NCBI RefSeq assembly: GCF_963966145.1
Contig: NC_091050.1
Span: forward strand, 682,001-746,000
Length of the DNA stretch: 64,000 bases
DNA from: Tenebrio molitor
Taxonomy: Eukaryota; Arthropoda; Insecta; Coleoptera; Tenebrionidae
Direction: 5' to 3'
A program made the translations under genes and the position numbers. A model generated the notes under the pieces. It saw only the letters and a program-made list of their open reading frames with translations, ran no database searches and was not told where the DNA came from. Positions 23,985 through 34,699 of the stretch are shown here, in pieces (within the stretch, counting starts at the first letter, position 1; each line of letters opens with the position of its first letter).

Positions 23985-24198
23985 GGTGGATGGACCCAGA
24001 TTTTGCATTGGTATTAAAATCATCTTTTCATTCATTTAATTGCTCTTATTTATTTTGTTTGAAGGAAGTTAGCAATCGTGGCTCTTATTTCTCAGCCCAA
24101 ATACGCCTAGACATGTAGAATTTGACAAACTTACTAAATATATACTGATGGTGTACATTCAAGGTTTGCTTAACAGAGTTTTCGAAATGCAAATCTAG
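23985..24198 (+). pseudogene. P450 relic: heme-loop and last-exon fragment
   Basis: GATGGACCCAGATTTTGCATTG at 23988-24010 is the heme-loop coding sequence seen in gene C, followed by GTAT at the same splice position, a TTTGAAG acceptor near 24064, and a degraded last exon (TGGCTCTTATTTCTCAG, then ACATGTAGAATTTGACAAAC, ending at a TAG at 24196-24198). The last exon has internal deletions and lost its frame. Everything upstream of the heme loop is missing. It is the 3' stump of a further paralogue between genes A and B. Confidence 0.75.
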
Positions 24199-24349
24199 CT
24201 GCAATGTTCGTTAAAAAAATCAAGATATGAATAATTTAGTCTGACTTTTTGACCTAATAAACGTAGTTGTAGAGATACCAGATACATACACAAATCGCGT
24301 GCACTTGCATGTAATAACAAAAACAAATCAGTGGAAATACCTAAAGAGC

Positions 24350-24522
24350 TTTTTTTTTAATTTGGCGTCGAAGTAGGCGTTGAACAGTCGATTAAGATCG
24401 CACCACTCGTGTAAAAGCGTAAGATTTAAACAGCTGCTCCGTGATCCGTAACCTATATAGTGCGTTCACAATCGACAATTCAACGCCTACTTCGACGCCA
24501 AATTTAAAAAAAACACCCGTTA
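24350..24522. mobile_element. MITE with about 45-bp inverted termini
   Basis: The left end (TTTTTTTTAATTTGGCGTCG, AAGTAGGCGTTGAA, CAGTCGATT) and the right end (AATCGACAA, TTCAACGCCTACTTCGACGC, CAAATTTAAAAAAAA) are inverted copies around a non-coding core of about 80 bp. Fragments of the same family lie at 9665-9755 and 45240-45310. No target-site duplication was settled. Confidence 0.75.
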
Positions 24523-24849
24523 TAAAAATATATCCTCTACTGTCATGAAATATTTTTGATTCTACAATTTCCTTACGCATCATTTAGATTTCAAATGATA
24601 TATTTGTTCTGAAGGGTTAATCATGAAGATATTAATCAAATCTTATCTTCAGCCCCTGCATGCGAAAAGTTAACACAAAAGGAAATATTTATTCTTCCTT
24701 TAGAATTTGAGTTCCTCCAAATGAAGTGGACCAAGGCATGAAAACATGAAACATATCTAAAGTCAGCCAAATCTTTAGACATTATTCGTTTCAATGAACC
24801 TTGGCTAAAGTCCTGAAATTGAAATTTCTTGAGGAGTAGATTCTAAAAC

Positions 24850-25025
24850 TTGTTTGACACGATGCTAAATTTTGTAGAAAATTTGTTAGAAAATGAGAGA
24901 GACTCTCGATCAGGACCAATGAACGATCAGGATCATAGTCTGTCTTTGTCAGATGCTAATCGTTCATTGGTCCTCTCTCATTTTCTAACAAATTTTATAC
25001 AAAATTTAGCATCGTGTCAAACAAG
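24850..25025. repeat. Near-perfect palindrome with about 70-bp arms
   Basis: The left arm begins CTTGTTTGACACGATGCTAA and ends GGACCAATGAACGAT; the right arm (24958-25025) is its inverted copy with almost no mismatches. The left arm has a roughly 12-nt extra piece (ACTCTCGATCAG) that duplicates the CGATCAGGA found at the loop side. The loop is about 30 nt. A transcript would form a long hairpin. The high arm identity suggests a young inverted duplication or foldback element in the promoter-proximal space upstream of P450 gene B. Confidence 0.75.
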
Positions 25026-25466
25026 CTTTATAAATCATTTTGTAGGTCCATCAAGTTTCCAAATAAATTCCTGTCAAGAGCTCTTTGATAAAAAGTTTGT
25101 TTTTTTTTGTTCTTATACAGTACAACATTGTTAACAAGAATTTCTACTTTCGTTGTCACTATTTGTGGTCGATTATAAACAATTTCAGGAATGCTTAGAT
25201 CGTACTATGTAATTATTTCGGCAGACTATAAGTATAACAAGATCAAAGGTAGCGGAAAGTCAACAAACGTACTCCAAAATTTGAACCAAAAACTGCTTTC
25301 TTTCATTTACCTCAACAAGTGAGTATTTGTTTATTTTGCTTATTTTTGGCACTAATAATTTTTTTTATATCTACCAAAATATGAGTACAAAAAAAAAACG
25401 AATGAAATCACATAATTAAAGATGAAGGTTATCTCAATGTTAAAATTTCTCAATTTCTGTGGATAA

Positions 25467-25498
25467 TATAAAATTATTTGCGGATCGATAAGCTCAGT
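25467..25498 (+). promoter_or_regulatory. TATA box and initiator of P450 gene B
   Basis: TATAAAA at 25467-25473 lies 29 nt before the A of TCAGT (25494-25498). The start codon of gene B follows 59 nt later. The block from the initiator to the ATG is repeated, with small changes, upstream of gene C (29622-29679), including the shared CGTAACGTAAAAGTATA run, so the tandem duplication included the 5' leader. At gene C the TATA position reads GATAAAA (29593-29599). Confidence 0.6.
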
Positions 25499-25554
25499 CA
25501 ATGTAAATCCTCGTAACGTAAAAGTATAGTGAGATTAAATCGTAATTGGTAATT

Positions 25555-27166
25555 ATGTCATTCTTGAGTACTTTACAATTGATCACGATCCAAGAATTCT
25601 TTACTGTTTTGACAATTTGTTTAATCACATGGTATTGCTACTATTTCCATTGCTTCAATTACTGGAGGAAAAAAGGTGTACCATTTCATCCTCCAAGTTT
25701 TCCCACCGGCAACATCGCACAACCTTTACTTGGTAAAGTAAATTTATTTGAAGCAATAGCAAATTTCTACACGGAATTTAAGAAAAAGGGTTACAGACAT
25801 GCAGGACTCTATTTTTTCAACGGTCCAGTGTATTTTCCCATCGATCCAGAAATTGTTAAACACATGCTGACCACAGATTTTGATCATTTTGTGGACCGAG
25901 GAGTATTCATCGATGAGGAGAAATTTCCTTTAAGTGCACACCTGTTCTCCCTGACGGGTTCAAAATGGAAAAACTTGCGAGCTAAGATATCGCCGACTTT
26001 TACATCAGGAAAATTAAAAAGCATGTACGAAATCTTTCTCAAAATGACTGAAAATTTTATTGATACTATTGAATCAACGACATTGAAAGATGAAGAAATT
26101 AATATTAAACACGTAGCTACGAATTTCACCTCTGACCTTATTTTTTCTACGGCTTTTGGCCTCGAAGGTGGAAGTCTCAAAGATCCCAACAACAAAATGG
26201 GAAGAGCTGTGTTGTCATTTTTTCATCCTTCGGTGTGGTTTTTCGTGAAAGTCATAATTACAGAAGGTTTACATAAACCTGGAAATTTGTTTAAAACTAC
26301 ATTATACAGCAAATTTCATGAAACTTTCTTCCAAGAGCTAGTCAAGAAAACAATGAAGTTGCGAGAAGAAAACAACATCACTCGAAACGACTTTTTCTCG
26401 TTGCTCATGGAAGTCAAGAAGAAAGAAGGTTTAACATTTAATGAGATCGTTGCGCAATGTTTTCTCTTCTTTGTGGCGGGGTTTGAGACATCTTCGGCAA
26501 CAATCAGTTACTGCATTCACGAACTAGCCCACCATCAAGATTTACAAGACAAACTTCGAAAGGAAATTTTCGAAAATTTGGGTACAGATTTTCGAAAATT
26601 CACCTACGAAGGTATCTTCAAGCTGCCCTATCTGGACAAAGTTTTCAATGGTAAACCCTCAACCGAATTTGTAACAAAACTAAAAGTGTCTTTACAGAGA
26701 CGTTGAGGCTGCATCCAGTCCTCGGCTTTTTCAACCGAATTTGTGATAAACCTTACAAGATCCCTGGAACAGATGTTGTTCTTGACAAAGATACGCCAGT
26801 CATAATTCCAATTTTAGGACTTCAACGTGACCCTGAATATTTTCCTGACCCTTTGGAATTTAATCCTGAAAGATTTAATGAAGACCAGGCGCAAGTACCT
26901 TTCACTTTTCTTCCGTTCGGGGAAGGACCTAGATTTTGCATCGGTATAAACGTACGCTTTGAACTATCTAATGGTATTTATTTAATTTGTTTGAAGGTAT
27001 GCGCTACGGAAAACTCCAAACCAAATTAGGAATCGCTGCTCTCGTTTCGCGGTTCAAATTTCTGCCCAGTCGAAAAACTTCGAAGCATGTAGAAATGGAT
27101 AAATTTTCCAAAACATTTGTAATGGTGCCCAAAAAAGGCTTATTTGTTAAAGCTTCTAAAATATAA
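25555..27166 (+). CDS. Cytochrome P450, CYP6-like, clan 3 (gene B)
   Basis: A microsomal heme monooxygenase that would take electrons from NADPH-P450 reductase; CYP6 enzymes oxidise plant toxins and insecticides. Exons 25555-26650, 26698-26943 and 26997-27166 (introns of 47 and 53 nt, both phase 1) give 503 aa. Seen in order: N-terminal membrane anchor (about residues 11-33), FNYWRKKGVP with a following proline-rich hinge, a C-helix segment (SKWKNLRAK), I-helix AGFETSS (oxygen activation), ExxR as ETLR, NPERF, and heme loop PFGEGPRFCIG with the ligand Cys at about residue 446. An upstream TTG at 25546 is in frame, but the ATG at 25555 is the natural start. Length and motifs are complete, so the gene appears functional. 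The substrate cannot be read from the sequence. Confidence 0.92.
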
Positions 27167-27196
27167 ACTCACTTGTAATGATTAGAACCAAACGTA

Positions 27197-28000
27197 TGGC
27201 AATGAATTTTGCACCGTTGGATTGCTCTTGTCAAGGCGCTTCTTCTGAGCCGAAAAAAAAATTTACCTGGATTTTTCCGTTTTAGAGAAATTCACAAAAA
27301 ACCAAAAAAAAAAACAAAAAATGGGTTCAATGGCCGGAACTTTTACTATACCTGAATTCCACTCATCCTATACAATAACTGACAGCAATTTGGTTCGAAT
27401 CGGCGACAAAAAATTTCTGGAAAAAACCACGTCCCCCCCTTCTATCTAATTTTCACTTCGGAAAATCATTTAAACGCCCATAGCTCCCTTATTAAGCCAA
27501 ATATGGCAATTAATTTTGCACCGTTGGATTGCTCTCATCAAGGCGCTTCTTCTGAGCCGAAAAAAAATTTACGTGGATTTTTCAGTTTTAGAGAAATTCG
27601 CAAAAAACCAAAAAATCCATATTTTTGGCTCCCACAGCAAAAAATGGGTTCAATGGCCGGAACTTTTACTATACCTGAATTCTACTCATCCTATACAATA
27701 ACTGACAGCAATTTGGTTCAAATCGGCGACAAAAAATTTTTGGAAAAAAAGCACGTAAATAAGGTACTACTTCGGAAAATCATTTAAACGCCCATAGCTC
27801 CCTTATTAAGCCACTTAGGGCAATGAATTTTGCACCGTTGGATTGCTCTCATCAAGGCGCTTCTTCTGAGCCGATAAAAATTTACCTGGATTTTTCTGTT
27901 TTAGAGAAATTCGCAAAAAACCAAAAAATTCATATTTTTGGCTCCCACAGCAAAAAATGGGTTCAATGGCCGGAACTTTTACTATACCTGAATTCATAAT
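27197..28000 (+). repeat. Satellite-like tandem repeat, about 2.6 units of 306-315 bp
   Basis: Units begin at about 27198, 27504 and 27819, each with GGCAAT(G/T)AATTTTGCACCG, then TTGGATTGCTC, AAGGCGCTTCTTCTGAGCCG, GAGAAATTC, AAAAATGGGTTCAATGGCCG and GAACTTTTACTATACCTGAA. The third unit stops after this last block. The array starts 30 nt after the stop of P450 gene B. Units differ by point changes and A-run lengths. Short open frames run through the units but are not shared between them, so this is a non-coding satellite-type array. Confidence 0.85.
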
Positions 28001-28870
28001 TTATACAAAGTTTTAATCGTTTTTATTTTTCCTCTCGCTTCCACATATTTAATTTCGAATTGATCAAATACGTTACCTCTTAAACTTGTTGGTTTCTGAT
28101 TGAACATTTATCTTACATCAAAAGCCTGTATAACTGGACAAATTTGCCAAAATATGACCACAATAAAAGAGTTTAACTTTTTATCAAATATACAGAATGT
28201 GTGGTTCAAGAAATTTTATACTGTTTGAGGCTCTATACTCGTGTGAACTTTTTTATTCCATCGAGGAAGTCCCGATGGAACAAACCGTTGAAATCTGAAA
28301 TAAAGTGGGAGGCTATTTTGTTAGTGTTTCTCCGGGTGCGCCTTAACTTGTGCTCTACGTGAGGGTCGCCAATTAATTTAGTACGACCAAATTGAACGGA
28401 AGATTTAGAAAGGAAAGTTCTTTCAATGGACTTTAAATGAAAACAATTTACTTGAATAGATAAGATAAACTAGTAATGATTGTCAAATTAAAACTTGAAT
28501 AGGGATTATTTAACATAGATATATCTTGTATACAGGGTGACTTACGAATAATAATGAGCCTATCGAAATTTGTGATGCAGCCAACATTACATTAGCATCG
28601 ATCATGTGTGTTTAAAAAAAAATATTTTAATTTTATAGTTATATAACATAGTCAACATGTCCAACAGTACATTTGTGAAATTTAATCAAAATCATTATGT
28701 GAAACAAAACACAAAACAAAAAACGATGGGGACATATATTGTTGGTTGCATCACAAATTTTGTTAGGCTGTAACATCTGTTACTTTTATTCTACTTATTC
28801 TACTTTATTGCTTCAAATTTAATAATTGAATTGCAATACAATTTAATAACTTGACTTCATTTTTAACAAT
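28001..28870. other. Intergenic DNA between the tandem array and a MITE
   Basis: AT-rich DNA with no gene, RNA or repeat recognised by eye. It separates the satellite-like array after gene B from the mariner-type MITE upstream of gene C. Confidence 0.4.
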
Positions 28871-28872
28871 TA

Positions 28873-29412
28873 TACTGGGTGCCCCAAAATTCGCGGAACA
28901 ACTTAGCAGTACGTTGTTAAGTAGTCATTAAAATATCAGGTAAAAATGTTTAAAAAAATCAATCTTCGTTTTTGTAGAAGATATGGACTTATTCGTTACA
29001 CTAAATGTGGCAACATTTAAAAACATTCTATGTATCCCAATAGTCTGCAAATATTTCATTTTTGTTGTATCCATGGAAATGGGAGAGAAAAATCAAAGCC
29101 ATGTTGCCGTACGTTATTTTAGGTAAAACGGACATAAAATTACTATTTGGAAATGTTGGAAGTAATGAAGAAAATAATTGCAAACCTGATCACAATCGTT
29201 CAGAATTATTATGCCAATGGCTAGGAAAAGACAAATAATGAAAATCTTTTTTAATTTTTAAAATAAATGAGATCAAAGCTGCACCTTTTGAGCCCCCATA
29301 TCTTCAAATTTAAGAGGTGGTATAGAATTTTTTTTAAATTTTTCTCATTATTTTCTAACATGAGTTGACATTGCCCCATCGAGTTGTTCCGCGAATTTTG
29401 GGGCACCCAGTA
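28873..29412. mobile_element. TA-flanked MITE with 32-bp inverted termini
   Basis: The left terminus TACTGGGTGCCCCAAAATTC, then GCGGAACAACT, and the right terminus (AGTTGTTCCGC, then GAATTTTGGGGCACCCAGTA) are perfect or near-perfect inverted repeats, each meeting TA. The 540-bp interior has no transposase frame. The structure fits a Tc1/mariner-type non-autonomous element. It occupies the region 270-800 bp upstream of P450 gene C. Confidence 0.85.
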
Positions 29413-29679
29413 TAAATCATTGAGATATTAATAATTACCAACGCGTGAGCATAAAAATAAACAATGCAAAGTTATCTTCTATAAACTGTAAGGTCCAAAT
29501 AGTGAACAACACAACTGATACAAGAGACAAATAAATTAAACAGAAAAATTATCGCAGTGATTAGTGAATAAGTAGTCAAAAATTCTGTGGCTGATAAAAA
29601 CATATTAGCTGAGCAATGAGCTCAGTCTTTGCACATCCTTGTAACGTAAAAGTATACTGAGATCAAATCGTAATCAACA

Positions 29680-31279
29680 ATGATTCTAAATTTGATCATA
29701 GTCGAACATTTTTGTATATTTTTAATAGTTTGTTTAATCGTGTGGTATTGCTACTATCTCCATTGTTTTAATTACTGGAAAAAGAAAGGTGTACCATTTC
29801 ATCCACCAAGATTTCCCATAGGCAATATCGTGAAGCCTCTACTAGGTAAAGAAAATGTATCCGACGCAATCGCAAATTTCTACAAGGATTTTAAGAAGAA
29901 GGGTCACAGACATGCAGGACTGTATTTTTTCAACGGTCCAGTGTATTTTCCCATCGATCCAGAAATTGTTAAACACATACTGACCACCGATTTTGATCAT
30001 TTTGTCGACCGAGGAGTATTCTGCGACGAAGAGAAATTTCCTTTAAGTGGACACCTGTTTTCCATTAGGGGTTCAAAGTGGAGAAACTTGCGAGCTAAGC
30101 TATCACCGACGTTTACATCAGGAAAACTAAAAAGCATGTACGAGATATTTCTCAAAATGACTGAAAATTTTATTGATACTATTGAACCAACGGCATTGAA
30201 AGGTGGAGAAATTAATATTAAATACCTGGCTACGAATTACACCTCTGACATTATTTTTTCTACGGCTTTTGGTATCGAAGGTGGATGTCTAAAAGATCCC
30301 AACAACAAAATGGCCAGAATTGCTTTGTCATTATTCGATCCACCGACCTGGTTTTTCGTCAAAACGATAATTACGGAGGGTTTACAAAATCCTGGAAATT
30401 TGTTGAAGACTATACTGTACAGCAAATTTCACGAAGCTTTTTTTCAAGACCTAGTCAAGAAATCAATGAAAATGAGAGAAGAGAAGAAGATCGAGCGGAA
30501 AGACGTGTTCTCGTTGCTCATGGAAATCAAGGAGAAAGAAGGTTTGACGTTTAATGAGATCGTTGCGCAATGTTTTGTCTTCTTCTTGGCGGGGTTTGAG
30601 ACATCTTCGCAAACTATTAGTTACTGCATCCACGAACTGGCCCACAATCAATATTTACAAGACAAACTGCGCGAAGAAATTTTCGAAAATTTGGGCACAG
30701 ATTTTCGAAAGTATACCTACGACGATGTCTTCAAGCTGCCCTATCTGGACAAAGTTTTCAATGGTACGCCCTCAATCGAATTTGTAACAAACCTAAAAGT
30801 AGCTTTGCAGAGACGGTGAGGTTGTATCCAGTGTTGGGCATCTTTAATCGGATTTGTACCAAGCCTTACAAGATTCCCGGAACGGATGTAGTTCTTGACA
30901 AAGGTACGCCAGTCTTGATTCCCGTTCTAGGTCTTCAACGTGATCCTGAATATTTTCCTGACCCCTTGAAATTTGATCCTGAAAGATTTGACGAGAGCCA
31001 TTCGCAAGTACCTTGCACTTTTCTTCCGTTCGGAGATGGACCCAGATTTTGCATTGGTATAAACGTACACTTCGATTGATTTTGTGGTTTTTATTTAATT
31101 TGTTTGAAGGTATGCGCTACGGAAAACTTCAAACCAAATTGGGAATTGCTGCTCTTATTTCGCAGTTCAAGTTTCTACCCAGTCCAAAAACTTTAAAACA
31201 TGTGGAATTGGACAAATTGACCAAGTCTTTGGCCATGGTACCCGTTAAAGGCTTAGTTGTTAAGGTTTTAAAAATATAA
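29680..31279 (+). CDS. Cytochrome P450, CYP6-like, clan 3 (gene C)
   Basis: Exons 29680-30763, 30811-31056 and 31110-31279 (introns 47 and 53 nt, both phase 1) encode 499 aa. Very similar to gene B throughout, with the same anchor (CLIVWYCYYLHCFNYWKKKG), I-helix AGFETSS, K-helix ETVR, DPERF and heme loop PFGDGPRFCIG with the Cys at about residue 442. Exon 1 begins with an in-context ATG whose leader is homologous to that of gene B. The N-terminus is slightly shorter than in B. AATAAA at 31279-31284 overlaps the stop codon and could be the poly(A) signal. Gene B and C are the youngest pair of the cluster. The gene appears intact; a xenobiotic-oxidation role is family knowledge, not shown here. 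Confidence 0.92.
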
Positions 31280-31797
31280 ATAAAACTTGTTATGCTCATT
31301 ACATTCCTATTTGGCAATCTCTCAACCGATATTGCATTATTAATTTAACTTCGGATTGTGACTTGCAAAAAACTTTTAATTTCTTTTATTAAATTTACTA
31401 TTGATTGTTTTGGTATTTCAACTTTAATGACATGTATATTTATAACAAAATTTCATTACTTTGTGAGATTATATTTATCGCAAAGGAATATTTACAAATC
31501 ATTTATCATAATTAATAAAAATTATCATACGCACTAGATACTAAAAATCTCTCTCAAGGTCGATTTCGTCGATTTTACCATCCACATAATTATAATGCTT
31601 TGCTGTCAGATCAGATTCCTAACTGTGCATTCACGTACCATTACGAGATCATGATTACCTACCATTTATCAAATGTAATCACAACGGAAACCATTATTTT
31701 ATTCTAGGAAGAAATTAAAAAAAAAACAGAGATTGTATTTTTAGAATTTGTGAGTTTTTGGTTTCGGCTCGCACTGGTTAACTTTTCAATTATAACA
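31280..31797. other. Intergenic DNA downstream of P450 gene C
   Basis: AT-rich, no gene or repeat recognised apart from the poly(A) signal overlapping the stop of gene C. Confidence 0.4.
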
Positions 31798-32097
31798 AAG
31801 GCGTTGGAAACCATGTTGACAGCTAACCTAAAATTTAGAGCCAAACAAATTTTCTTTTTTTTTTCTTTCTTTGCAATGTTTTACATTAAAAACAGAATAA
31901 CGTAACGATTCCTATTCTCGAAGCAAATATCTAAGGGCACCCTTTGCTGAAAACAAACATGTTCAATTATGTCCCGATTAAACATAAACAAATGTCATTC
32001 GTGTCAAACGGCGGGAAATTCAAACTTTACACTGTTCTAAACGCGTTAATTTTTCCAACGCCTACTCAGCTCAGGATTTCATTTGAACGCGCGATAC
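31798..32097. mobile_element. MITE copy 2, inverted relative to 13605-13955
   Basis: The right terminus (TTTTTCCAACGCCTACTCAG, then TCAGGATTTCATTTGAACGC, GCG) and the interior (AAGGGCACCCTTTGCTGAAAAC, polypyrimidine tract) are the reverse complement of the element at 13605-13955. The other terminus is truncated to AAGGCGTTGGAAAC at 31797. The pair therefore flanks the repeat-protein gene and P450 genes A-C in inverted orientation. An open frame at 31944-32243 falls inside and is not a gene. Confidence 0.8.
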
Positions 32098-32980
32098 AAT
32101 TTGCAATGATTATCACATGGTGCTACAAAAGCGCGATTTACGAGGGTGTGTGGTATCGAGAGGAGAAGAGAGTTTGTTTTATCTCCTTCTCCTTCTCGGT
32201 TTGTGTTGGTGTTGGTCAGATTTTCGTAAAAATTCGACAATGAAAAGGGACGAGGGAAGCTCCTGGTGTCGAAGTTTCTTCAGCAGAGGCCGCTACAAAC
32301 CAATGTCTCTCCTACCCCTACCAGTATCTGACTTATAAAAAAAATTCAAATTATTCTGATTTAAATCATGCCTCTTGCATTCACTTCTGAAAAATGTTAT
32401 TTGTCGTATTAATGAATTTGTGGTAAAGTTAGTTATTGTCAATCCATTAAATAAAAAGGTTGGCAGCTTTACATTCTAGTACTTTCTGCTTTATATGGTT
32501 GGCGGTTTTGATCGCCATTGTGACAAGCAACCAATTTTGTATGTTCGAGTGTTACTGCAATTGCACTTTATACACTTTAATTAGGTATGTTGCGTTTTAA
32601 TATAAAATAAATCTGATTTGATCTGATCTGATCTCTTTTGACGTTTTTGATATTTGACATCTTTTGACAACGTTCTAACCTAAATTAAAATTTCCCCCAA
32701 ATACAACTTACATCACACGAGTATATTTTTTGTGCTTTTCATATTAGCATAAAAATATTTAATTCTTTTAAAAACAGCAAAGTATTATCGAACAATACAC
32801 CAAGTAAGTAGGTAGTTATAAAACGTTTTTACTTAAAAGTGATTTATTAGTCTTTGTCACTAAATTACCATTAAACCTAGTTACTGTAACAGCAAAAACA
32901 AATGAAATTATGATTGACCCCTACTAAATAAAGTTCTGTTCATCTTATGTAATTATAAGTTCCCAAAAATAATCACAAAT
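32098..32980. other. Intergenic DNA between convergent P450 genes C and D
   Basis: No gene recognised. A short GATCT-type repeat (TCTGATTTGATCTGATCTGA) is present near 32612-32632. TTTATT at 32981-32986 would serve as the AATAAA poly(A) signal of gene D, 66 nt after its stop. Confidence 0.4.
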
Positions 32981-33051
32981 TTTATTTTTAAATACTTAAT
33001 TGAAAGTTAGTTTCATACAATAACAAATTCACTGAAAGCATGTTGTAAAAC

Positions 33052-34640
33052 CTAGACTTTGACAATTTTCGTGTGGACACCATTTAAAACACTAAACACA
33101 ATGGTGGTACTACTTGGATCGACAACAAGATGGCGGGGCGATTTAGGACTAGGGAAGAACTTGAAATCGTTCAGTAGGGTAGCGAGCCCTAACTTGGTTT
33201 GCATCAGTCCAAATCTCAAACCTTAAAACAACAATTAGAAAAAATAAGAGTGCAACAGAGACGCTTACCGATGCAATTCCTTGGTCCATCACCGAATGGT
33301 AAGTACGTGAAAGGTACGACTTTGTTCTCACTGTTGAAACGTTCCGGATCAAACTCCAAAGGATCCGGGAAATATTCTGGATCTCGATGGAGTCCCAAAA
33401 CTGAGACAATGACGGGAGTACCTTCTTCGATCACGGCTTCGCTTCCAGGTACTTTGTATTGTTTGACACATTGTCGATTGAGCATAGCAACTGCAGGGTA
33501 CTTTCTGAGAGTTTCTGAAAGAAGAAAATTAGCAGAAGAAGAGAGAACGTTTGAAGGAGTACCTTTAACCACTTTGTCCATGTAAGGTAAGGATAAGATG
33601 TCGTCGTAAGTGTACTTGGAAGAGTCTCTGCCCAAAGTCTCGTGGATCTCTTCTCTTAGTATATCTTGGACGTTCTGGTTGTGGGCTAACTCGTGGATGC
33701 AATTGCTCATCGTAGACGAGGAAGTTTCGAAACCGGCAGTGAAGAAAAGGAAAGACTGTGAAACGATTTCGTTAAACTCCATCCCAGAAGATCTCATTTG
33801 CATCAGGATGTTCAAGAAATCGTCTCTAGTAACGTTGTTCTTGTCTCGGTACTCCATCGTGTCTCTGACCAAATCGTTGAAGTACTTCTGGACAGTCTTA
33901 TTGTCATGCGCAATCTTGATAATATTGCCAGGATTCTGCAGTCCTTCTTCTAGCGCCACTTTGAACAACTTCCACGGAGGATTATTGAAGATCATCGCGA
34001 CCATCCTTGTAAACTCTGTATCGGGGTATTTCAAACTGTTGCAGTCGACCCCGAAAGCCGTGGACCCTATTATATCAGTAGTGTACCTCATCAAGATCTC
34101 TTTGATGTCAACATCTCGCCCCTCCTCGGCGTCCGGTTCGAGCGTCGTCACCAAATTCTGCGAGATCTTCACCAGAATGTTGTACATGCTCTTCATCTTC
34201 CCCGAGGTGAAGGTCGGGGTAAACTTCATCCTCACTTTCCTCCACTGCTCACCCTTCATCGAGAAAATGTGCGCCGTCAGGGGCAGTTTCTCCTCATCTA
34301 TGTACATCCCTCTGTCGACGAAATGGTCGAAGTCCGACACCAAAAGCTTCTTGATCAAATCTGGGTCCACCGGGAAGTAGAGCGGACCGTTGAGGAAGTA
34401 GATCCCTCCGAACTTGTGCCCCGCATCTTTGAACTTGTGATAGAGGGTTTGCAGACGGACGTAGACGCTTTCTTTGCCCCAGGCGGCGGATGACAAGTCG
34501 CCAACGGGGAAGGTGGGGTTGAGCTGCGCTACTCCCTTCTTGCTCCAGTATGTGAAGCAGTACCGGTAGTACAAATAGTAGGCGAAGATCAAGGAAACCA
34601 CAAAGACCGACAGGAGTTCGAAGGCTGTCACGAGGAGCAT
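33052..34640 (-). CDS. Cytochrome P450, CYP6-like, opposite-strand member (gene D)
   Basis: Exons 34640-33563, 33514-33269 and 33221-33052 (introns 48 and 47 nt, same positions and phases as A-C) encode 497 aa. Motifs: anchor (ELLSVFVVSLIFAYYLYY) then TYWSKKGV, I-helix AGFETSS, K-helix ETLR, DPERF, heme loop PFGDGPRNCIG with the Cys at about residue 440. The ATG at 34640 is chosen over a GTG further upstream because the latter precedes a TCAGT initiator at 34670-34666. A TATCGATA palindrome (DRE-like) lies at 34685-34692. D is more diverged from A-C and its third codon positions are visibly richer in G and C, so it is an older paralogue, in convergent orientation to gene C. It looks functional. 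Confidence 0.92.
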
Positions 34641-34699
34641 GTTCGCGTTTGATCGCTCACTGCTAACTGAAGGTGACACTTGGTTATCGATACAAGAGA

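Noticed and set aside
27503..27787. Open frames within the tandem repeat
   Set aside because: Not conserved between repeat units, which differ by frame-changing A-run lengths.
29366..29374. TGACATTGC, an antioxidant-response-like site upstream of P450 gene C
   Set aside because: Only six fixed bases, about one expected by chance in the spacer, and it lies inside a MITE terminus region.
31944..32243. 99-codon open frame
   Set aside because: Falls mostly within the MITE copy at 31798-32097; not a gene.
33610..34380. 256-codon open frame on the plus strand
   Set aside because: Shadow of P450 gene D exon 1 on the opposite strand; no motif of its own.
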